From a bacterium (GTDB taxonomy: Bacteria > Methylomirabilota > Methylomirabilia > Methylomirabilales > 2-02-FULL-66-22), in contig JAKPQH010000216.1 in the NCBI GenBank assembly GCA_029580855.1, positions 1-50,964 on the forward strand: a DNA stretch of 50,964 nucleotides, read 5' to 3'. The first letter of the stretch is position 1; every line of letters starts with the position of its first letter. Made by a program: the position numbers and the translations under genes. This document shows positions 45,549-50,964 of this stretch, in pieces. A model generated the notes under the pieces. The model saw nothing but the letters and a program-made list of their open reading frames with translations, was not told where the DNA came from and made no database searches.

Positions 45549-46040
45549 GTGGATCTGTCGCTGCTGGGCGTTTACCTCCTTGTCGCCGCGCTGCTGATCG
45601 CCGGCCTCGCCGGCTCGCTGATCCCGTTGCTTCCAGGGACGCCGCTCATCCTGGCCGGTGCGCTCCTCTATGCGCTGGTGACCGATTTCAGCCCCATCGG
45701 GGCCGGCCGGCTCCTGATGCTTGCCGCGCTGGCGGCGCTCGCCTATGGCTTGGAATATGTCGGAGGCGCCGTCGGGGCGAGGAAATTCGGCGGAAGCGCG
45801 TGGGCGGTCGTCGGCGCAATCATCGGTGCGGTGGTCGGCCTCTTCTTCGGTCCGCCGGGTCTGCTTGTCGGCCCTGTTGTCGGCGCGGTGGCGGGGGAGT
45901 TGTTCAAGAGCGGGGAAATGGAGCACAGCCTCAAGGCGGGGTTGGGCGCCCTGGTCGGACTAGCCGTCGCCCTCCTCGCGCGCTTCGCCCTGGCCTTTAC
46001 GATGGTCGGCTTGATAGTGTGGTGGCTGTGGCGCGCTTGA
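45549..46040 (+). CDS. DUF456 membrane protein
   Basis: The product is 163 aa with a GTG start and GAGGA upstream. It has four to five hydrophobic segments with glycine-zipper character (SAWAVVGAIIGAVVGLFFG, then PPGLLVGPVVGAVAGE). It matches the DUF456 layout: an N-terminal helix, LIPLLPGTPLILAGALLYAL, and a C-terminal helix. Function is unknown for the family; inner-membrane location is predicted. Confidence 0.85.
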   Translation: MDLSLLGVYLLVAALLIAGLAGSLIPLLPGTPLILAGALLYALVTDFSPIGAGRLLMLAALAALAYGLEYVGGAVGARKFGGSAWAVVGAIIGAVVGLFFGPPGLLVGPVVGAVAGELFKSGEMEHSLKAGLGALVGLAVALLARFALAFTMVGLIVWWLWRA

Positions 46041-46474
46041 CTCCGGGTGCCGAAAACGGCCCATCCGCGGCGTACGCGTGAAGTCCGCCTCGCACTCCGC
46101 CTCACGCGCCGGCTTGCATTCCGGGTCTTTTTGAGCGGTGCGCCGAGCGCAAGTCGGCGGAAAAATCGAGGCCCCCGGCGACGCCCCGAGTCCGCTGGGC
46201 CCCACCCACCCTGCGGGTGGGTTCCCGGTCAGCCGGCGGGCACCCGTTGCATTCTCCGGCGGCAACGGGTCGGGGACGCCGGAGCCTCCGCGGTACCGAA
46301 GCGTGCGCCGGTGCGTCGCCCACGCCGCCGGAACAGGGGCGGCCGGTTCCCGACGAGGCCGCGGGCGGGAGAGGGGAGACCCCGAGGATCGGGGGAATGA
46401 TCCGTGGAGTTCGCATTCGACACAGGAGGTCCGGGCCGCAACCGGCTTGCTGACGGCCGGGGCTCCCTCGGGCG
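46041..46474. other. Intergenic region with a second hairpin array
   Basis: No gene I can support. It carries the ACCCACCC-TGC-GGGTGGGT hairpin and a neighbouring 9-bp hairpin (46204-46270). It separates two genes that converge here (DUF456 and the TPR lipoprotein). Confidence 0.6.
46204..46270. repeat. Second copy of the ACCCACCC hairpin element
   Basis: ACCCACCC-TGC-GGGTGGGT (46204-46222) has the same 8-bp stem as 26017-26035, with a different 3-base loop. It is followed by ACCCGTTGC (46242-46250) pairing with GCAACGGGT (46262-46270). Both loci lie in gaps between convergent genes. Confidence 0.75.
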
Positions 46475-49400
46475 CTAACCTCCCAGCTCTTGCAGCAGTT
46501 TTCGCGCGGTGACGGCATCCTCGAAGTTGGGGTTGATCAGCAAGGCGCGCTTGAGGGCGGCGGAGGCATCCGCCGTCCGACCCTGCCGGTGCGCCACGAG
46601 GCCGAGGTGATACTGGATCGCCGCTTCGTTGGGTAGAATCTCGCCCGCGGCGCGGAACTGCTTCTCGGCCTCGGCCAGCTTGTCCTGCTTGAAGTATACC
46701 CAGCCCAGCGTATCCATGGCGCGGCCATTCCGCGGCTCCAGCTCCAGCGCCTTCTGGGCGAACCGGAGCGCCTCGCCGTGCGAGGCCGCGGCGTCGGCGA
46801 GCAGCCAGGCCAGGTTGTTGTAGGAGGCGGCATCGCCAGGCGCGAGCGCAATGACCTTCCGATAGTTCTGGATCGCCCGGTCCCGGTCACCCTTGAGCTG
46901 GTAGGCATACGCGACACCGAAAAACGCAGAGGTCAGGTTCGGGTTGACGTCCAGCGCCTTCTGAAACAGATCGATGGCCTCGTCGAGCCTGCGCTCTTCC
47001 AGCGCAACCCGGCCAAGCACGGCGAGCGGTCCTGCGAGCCGGGGATTCTCCTTGAGCGCAGCCTTGGCGTACTTCGCGGCCTCGGCTCTCTGGCCGCGGG
47101 TCAGGCTCAGGTCGGCCATGGCGACGTTGGCCGCGACGATGGTGGGGTTGACCCGTAGGGCGGTCTCGAAGTGCTTCGCGGCCTCGTCCCGCCTCCCCTG
47201 CGCCAGCGCCGCGTGCGCCGCCACCAGGTTCGCTTCCACGTCGTTCGGATTCACGTCCAGCGCCAGCCGCACGAAGCCCATGGCCTCGTCGGGTTTCTTC
47301 CGCGCGAGGGAGATGCGGGCCATGCCCAGCATGGCGGGCGCGTACCGCGGGGCCACCTTCAACGCGGACCGAAACTCGGCCTCGGCCTCGTCTACCTTTC
47401 CTCGGGAAAGCAGAATGGCGCCAAGCTGCGTGCGAAGGCCGGGTTGGTCCGGCTGGGCCCGCAGCAGCTCCCGCGTCTCGCGCTCGAGCGCGTCGGCGAC
47501 CTTGGTGGGATCCTCTCCGGCCGCCAGGGCCGCCAGCTCTGCGCGGCCGAGCTGCTTGCCGGGGTCCAGCTGCTGGGCCCGCTTGAGCGAGACGACGGCC
47601 TCGGCCTTTTTGCCTTGCAAGAGCTGCAGGCGTGCGAGCTGGTAGACGGCCAGCGCGGACTTGGGGTCGGCGTCGACCGCCTTGCGGAAGGCCTTTTCCG
47701 CCTCGTCGAAACGGGATCGCTGCATGGCCACGCTGCCCTGGACGATGAACGCCGGTGCCAGGCGCGGGTTCAGGGTGAGGAGCTTTTGCGCGGCCGCCTC
47801 CGCCTCGTCCAGCCGTCCCGTCTTCGCATAGAGATCCGCGAGGCTGAGCTGCGCAATCCAGAGCTCGGGGTTGAGCTTCACTGCGTTTTCCAGGTGCTGG
47901 ACGGCCTCGCGGGGCTTCCCCTCCGCGACCAGGACGGCAGCCAGATTCAGCATCGCCGGCACGTCGTTGGGAGCCGCCTCCAGCGCGGCGCGCAGGTTAC
48001 GCTCGGCCTCGTCGACCTTCCTGTCCTGTAAGGCCAGCCGCGCGAGGTTGGTGTAGGCCGGCGTAAACTTGGCATTGCTCTCCAGCGCCGCCCGGAAGGC
48101 CTTCTCCGCCTCTTTCGAGTCGTTCTTGCCGAGGTACGCCACGCCGATCAGATTGTGCGCGACGGGGTTCTTCGGCGTCACCGCCAGCGCCGCCTGGCCG
48201 GCCTGGATCGCCTGATCCCACTGCCGTCGGCGCAGCAGGGACTGCATGAGCGCGAGGTGGGGCGCGAGGCTCGTCGGATCGGCCTGGATGGCGGCCCGAT
48301 ACTCCTGCTCGGCCAGGTCCGTCTTCCCCTGGGCTTCGTGGACCTGCGCCTTGGCGAGATGGGTCCGAACCGATCCCGCATCCAGGGCCAGCCCCTGCGA
48401 CAGGGCGCCCAGCGCACTCTCGTAATCCTGCATGGCCGCATAGGTGAGACCCAGGATGTCGTACGCGTGGACGTCCTTCGGGTTCGCCGCCAGCACCGCC
48501 TTCGACTCGCGCAGAGCGTCCTGCACGCGGCCAAGCCGAAGGTACGTGCCGGCCAGCTCCAGCCGCAACCCGGGAATCTCCGGAGCCCGCTTGGCGACTT
48601 CTTGAAACTGCGCCAGCGCCTCCTTCGGCTGGCCGAGCCGGGCCAGCACCTGCCCCAGCCGCATCCGCGCGCCGACGCTTTCCGGCGCGATCACCAAGGC
48701 CTCCTGAAATGCGCCGCGCGCCGCCTCGTTTTTTCCTTGCGCCAGATACGCCTCGCCCAGCAGATAGTGGCCCTCCCAGATGCGGGGGAACACCTTCGTG
48801 ACGCCCACCAGGAGGCCGACGGTCTTCTCGAACTTCTGGGTACGGTTATACAGACTCGCCAGCGCGATCGCCACGCGCGGGTCGGGGATGCGTCCCAGGG
48901 GGAGCGCCTCCAGCTGGCCCAGCGCGTCGTCGAATTTCCCCTGCGATGCCAGAAGGCCGGCCAGACTCGACCGCGCCGCCATGTTCGTGGGGCCGGCTTT
49001 CACAGCCGCCTGGAACCTTTGCATGGCCTCGTCGGTGCGGCCCTGCGCCACGGCCAACGCTCCCAGTCCCACATGGGCCTCGACCAGCTCCGCATTGAGG
49101 GTCAGGGCCTTGCGATACGCGGCCTCCGCCTCTTTGTCCTTCTTCTGGACGCGATGCACGTCTCCCAGCGCCAGATATCCCTCTACCAGGTCCGGGTCCA
49201 GCTCGATCCCTTTCTGAATAAAGGACAGCGCCTCGGCCGCCTGCTGCCGCCGCAGAAGCGCCATGCCCTTCAAGACGCGGGCTCCGGCGCTTTGCGGGGC
49301 GATCGCGATGGCGCGATCGGCGGCGGCCTCCGCGTCCGTCACCGCCCCGATGTCGAGGTCGACCCGGGCCAGATTCAGGTAGGCCACTACGAGATCCGGC

Positions 49401-49693
49401 TTCAACTCGATCGCGCGCTGATATTCCGACCGCGCGTCGAACATCCAGCTCTTTCGCTGATACGCCCGTCCGAGCTGGTTGTGCGCCTCGGCGAACGTCG
49501 GGACCGCCTGGATCGCGTTCCGGAACTCGATGACGGCCTCATCCACCTTCTGCGCGGCCAGATACTGCTCGCCCCGGGAAAAATACCGCTGCTTCTTGAC
49601 CTCGGGATCTTCGCTGCATCCGGCCACCGCCAAGGACAGGAATCCAAGAAGGACGGCGCCTAGAAGAGCGGACTTCCAGTGCTCACGATTCAC
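46475..49693 (-). CDS. prsT: PEP-CTERM-system giant TPR lipoprotein (PrsT type)
   Basis: The product is 1072 aa with a GTG start (49693). A signal peptide with lipobox LAVAG-C26 makes it a lipoprotein. The rest is about 30 tetratricopeptide repeats in unbroken 34-residue register (for example FAEAHNQLGRAYQRKSWMF and PVAHNLIGVAYLGKNDSKEA). Length, lipobox and repeat density fit the TPR lipoprotein encoded beside exosortase loci, proposed to handle PEP-CTERM substrates or exopolysaccharide export. A longer in-frame extension to 50827 runs through other genes and is rejected. A promoter lies about 65 bases upstream. Confidence 0.88.
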   Translation of the reverse strand: MNREHWKSALLGAVLLGFLSLAVAGCSEDPEVKKQRYFSRGEQYLAAQKVDEAVIEFRNAIQAVPTFAEAHNQLGRAYQRKSWMFDARSEYQRAIELKPDLVVAYLNLARVDLDIGAVTDAEAAADRAIAIAPQSAGARVLKGMALLRRQQAAEALSFIQKGIELDPDLVEGYLALGDVHRVQKKDKEAEAAYRKALTLNAELVEAHVGLGALAVAQGRTDEAMQRFQAAVKAGPTNMAARSSLAGLLASQGKFDDALGQLEALPLGRIPDPRVAIALASLYNRTQKFEKTVGLLVGVTKVFPRIWEGHYLLGEAYLAQGKNEAARGAFQEALVIAPESVGARMRLGQVLARLGQPKEALAQFQEVAKRAPEIPGLRLELAGTYLRLGRVQDALRESKAVLAANPKDVHAYDILGLTYAAMQDYESALGALSQGLALDAGSVRTHLAKAQVHEAQGKTDLAEQEYRAAIQADPTSLAPHLALMQSLLRRRQWDQAIQAGQAALAVTPKNPVAHNLIGVAYLGKNDSKEAEKAFRAALESNAKFTPAYTNLARLALQDRKVDEAERNLRAALEAAPNDVPAMLNLAAVLVAEGKPREAVQHLENAVKLNPELWIAQLSLADLYAKTGRLDEAEAAAQKLLTLNPRLAPAFIVQGSVAMQRSRFDEAEKAFRKAVDADPKSALAVYQLARLQLLQGKKAEAVVSLKRAQQLDPGKQLGRAELAALAAGEDPTKVADALERETRELLRAQPDQPGLRTQLGAILLSRGKVDEAEAEFRSALKVAPRYAPAMLGMARISLARKKPDEAMGFVRLALDVNPNDVEANLVAAHAALAQGRRDEAAKHFETALRVNPTIVAANVAMADLSLTRGQRAEAAKYAKAALKENPRLAGPLAVLGRVALEERRLDEAIDLFQKALDVNPNLTSAFFGVAYAYQLKGDRDRAIQNYRKVIALAPGDAASYNNLAWLLADAAASHGEALRFAQKALELEPRNGRAMDTLGWVYFKQDKLAEAEKQFRAAGEILPNEAAIQYHLGLVAHRQGRTADASAALKRALLINPNFEDAVTARKLLQELGG

Positions 49694-50011
49694 GGCTGTG
49701 CCTCCGAACGCAGCGTGCGTGCGTTGTGACCGAGAAGACATCTTGGGCCAGGCGATAGAATATAGAACGGTTGCACGGTGCGCAAGCAAACAAAGGAAAT
49801 TCCATCCGGAGTTCCATTCCCACGGCGCGGGCGCGCGATATGGGTCCGGTTGACTGCCTTGCCCCCGTTTGCTAGATGGCTCGCGGCGCGAGCGCATCGC
49901 GGCTGAACCACAGCCTGCCACGGTGATCCGTGGCTGCCCGACGGTTTCATGGCGTCTTGGTGTCTTTGGGGGTGAATACTCTGGATTGATCCCAGAGGGG
50001 AGGAGGCGGCA
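49694..50011. other. Divergent intergenic region
   Basis: It separates the TPR lipoprotein gene from the rightward small membrane genes. It holds the lipoprotein promoter, a 6-bp hairpin CCACGG-TGAT-CCGTGG (49918-49933) and a fragment GGCGTCTTGGTGTCTTTGGG (about 49951-49970) resembling the CTTGGCGTCTTGGC repeat after rph. No gene is seen. Confidence 0.55.
49757..49785 (-). promoter_or_regulatory. Promoter of the TPR lipoprotein gene
   Basis: On the minus strand TTGCGC (49785-49780), a 17-bp spacer and TATTCT (49762-49757). The AT-rich -10 region stands out from its surroundings. Confidence 0.5.
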
Positions 50012-50362
50012 ATGGGCAGCATGCTGCTTGAGAAATCGTGGTTCCGCGGGGCGCTCTCCGGGATCGCTGTCCTGAGCCTTGCCTTTGTCATCGTCAACAT
50101 CTTCCTGTTCCTCGGCAATCGAACAATCCAGGGAGACGTGAACGACCGCCAGCAATTCATCAACCAGAGCATCCAGTTCGATCGCCTGAACCGGGAGCTT
50201 ATCGCGGCGCTGGCGAATCTTGCCGCCCGGCATAAAGACGATCAGATTCGGAACTTGCTCGCGCCCCAGGGCATCACGTTCACCCTGAACCAACCGACCG
50301 GGGCCGCGCCTGCGCCAAGTGCGCCAGCCGCGCCTGGTGGCCGAACCAAGGGACCCCGTTAG
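50012..50362 (+). CDS. Small membrane protein with coiled coil
   Basis: The product is 116 aa, with strong Shine-Dalgarno GGAGGAGG before ATG. One transmembrane helix (about 13-35), a short amphipathic coiled-coil region (about 42-75), then GITFTLNQPTG and an Ala/Pro-rich tail. I recognise no family. It is divergent from the PrsT-type gene and is followed by a paralogue of the same layout. Confidence 0.75.
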   Translation: MGSMLLEKSWFRGALSGIAVLSLAFVIVNIFLFLGNRTIQGDVNDRQQFINQSIQFDRLNRELIAALANLAARHKDDQIRNLLAPQGITFTLNQPTGAAPAPSAPAAPGGRTKGPR

Positions 50363-50449
50363 CCCGGATCGCCGACCCCAAGGGCTTTGGTTCAGCCCGC
50401 AATGTTCGCCGGCTGTGTTGGAGAGCAACGCGGGCCAGGGGGACACATA

Positions 50450-50785
50450 ATGTACACAGAATCGGATGATATCCAGAAGGCTGTTCCGGCAATCCGCGGT
50501 CTGATGATTCCCGTGTGTATCGTCCTGATCGCATTCGTCGTGTGGACCGGGTTCCAGACGAGCCAGCTCATGCGCGAGCGCGGCATGCTGAAGATGATTC
50601 TCGCCAGCTAGGAGGCGCCGGTCCAGGAGGCCGCGAAGCTCCGAGCCCAACTGGATGCCATCGCCCGGGGGACGCAGGAACTGGCGAACCAGGGAAATCA
50701 GAACGCCGAGACCATCGTGGTGGAGTTGCAGAAGCGGGGCATCACCATCAACCTGCCGGCTACCCCGGCGCCCGCCCAGAAGTAA
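50450..50785 (+). pseudogene. Paralogous small membrane protein interrupted by in-frame TAG
   Basis: ATG 50450 opens a frame with a transmembrane helix (about 19-37) that stops at TAG (50609-50611). The same frame then continues sense-like for 57 codons (EAPVQEAAKLRAQLDAIARG…) to TAA at 50785, ending RGITINLPATPAPAQK. That tail parallels GITFTLNQPTGAAPAP of the preceding gene. A single CAG-to-TAG change would explain it. TAG is a normal stop elsewhere in the window, so recoding is unlikely. Intact length would be 111 aa. Confidence 0.72.
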
Positions 50786-50799
50786 GTTCAATGGGTAAC

Positions 50800-50818
50800 C
50801 CCCCGGCTCTGCCGGGGG
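50800..50818 (+). terminator. Hairpin downstream of the small membrane genes
   Basis: CCCCCGGC-TCT-GCCGGGGG has a perfect 8-bp stem, 15 bases after the TAA. ACTCACCAAAGTTTGACAG follows, with no U-tract, so it may be a terminator or the edge of a repeat or mobile element continuing past the window. Confidence 0.45.
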
Positions 50819-50964
50819 ACTCACCAAAGTTTGACAGTTCCGGGAGTGTGCTTTTGCTCAGAAACCTCCCGATGTGGCAGTGTAGGACCGCACGCATGGA
50901 CTGCAGATATTCAAATGGCTCGGCCCTGCGCGCGCGGTCAGGCCCCTTTGAGGGGCCAGCGCGC

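Noticed and set aside
50609..50611. TAG as a recoded sense codon (pyrrolysine or suppressor)
   Set aside because: TAG properly ends rph, clpP, the receptor gene and others in this window, and no suppressor or pyrrolysine genes are seen. Point nonsense or error is simpler.
49694..50827. N-terminal extension of the TPR lipoprotein frame
   Set aside because: The signal peptide and lipobox begin at 49693. The extension is antisense to the small membrane genes and has no TPR pattern.

Overview
The window is a 51 kb stretch of high-GC chromosome from a Gram-negative bacterium. A BamD-type lipoprotein, two lipobox proteins, PEP-CTERM anchor proteins and the PEP-CTERM-system TPR lipoprotein (PrsT type) show a two-membrane envelope. 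The mix of an amidase-GerMN-rph-rdgB cluster, PEP-CTERM sorting, tig-clpP-clpX and an isolated family-5 solute-binding protein fits Methylomirabilota (Rokubacteria/NC10) or a deltaproteobacterium-like lineage. That assignment is inference; the 23S gene present here would settle it. TAG, TGA and TAA are all used as stops.

Layout. 1-3.9 kb: the 3' part of an rRNA operon (tRNA-Ile, tRNA-Ala, 23S, 5S) with a small helix-hairpin-helix ORF between 23S and 5S, closed by a strong terminator. 4-11 kb: N-acetylmuramoyl-L-alanine amidase, GerMN-domain protein, RNase PH and RdgB. This group is split between rph and rdgB by about 3.3 kb carrying three PEP-CTERM genes, two of them frameshifted, plus palindromic repeats. 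11-12 kb: seven tRNA genes (Pro, Arg, His, Arg, Arg, Lys, Leu) separated by related inverted-repeat spacers. 12-18.5 kb: tig, clpP, clpX, a BamD-like lipoprotein, a TPR protein, rsmA and a membrane coiled-coil protein. 18.5-26 kb: a compact chemotaxis operon (cheR, mcp, cheW, receiver, receiver-less cheB, cheA, cheC-like) whose last gene overlaps larE. 26-27 kb: an array of short hairpins built around GGGTACCC and two unknown small genes.

27-31 kb: polyol or sugar oxidation genes (zinc alcohol dehydrogenase, SDR, two-subunit transketolase) ending at a strong terminator. 31-33.4 kb: catalase and a PerR-like Fur regulator, which share a candidate operator. 33.6-39 kb: aldo/keto reductase, a nucleotidyltransferase with a small partner protein (candidate toxin-antitoxin-like pair), an HpcH/HpaI aldolase and a Tat-exported solute-binding protein. 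39-46 kb: an acyl-CoA synthetase (NDP-forming type) with a VAT1-like reductase, Fe superoxide dismutase divergent from an HbpS/GlcG-like gene, an M20 amidohydrolase and a DUF456 membrane protein. 46.5-50.8 kb: the 30-odd-TPR PrsT-type lipoprotein, divergent from two paralogous small membrane coiled-coil genes, the second broken by an in-frame TAG.

Functional threads are envelope biogenesis and PEP-CTERM sorting (no exosortase is visible here), chemosensory signalling, oxidative-stress defence (catalase, PerR, SOD), and carbohydrate or carboxylate catabolism. Nothing here is a confirmed new system. The best candidates are the nucleotidyltransferase pair, the rRNA-operon HHH gene, the hairpin arrays and the PerR circuit with its probable leaderless transcript.
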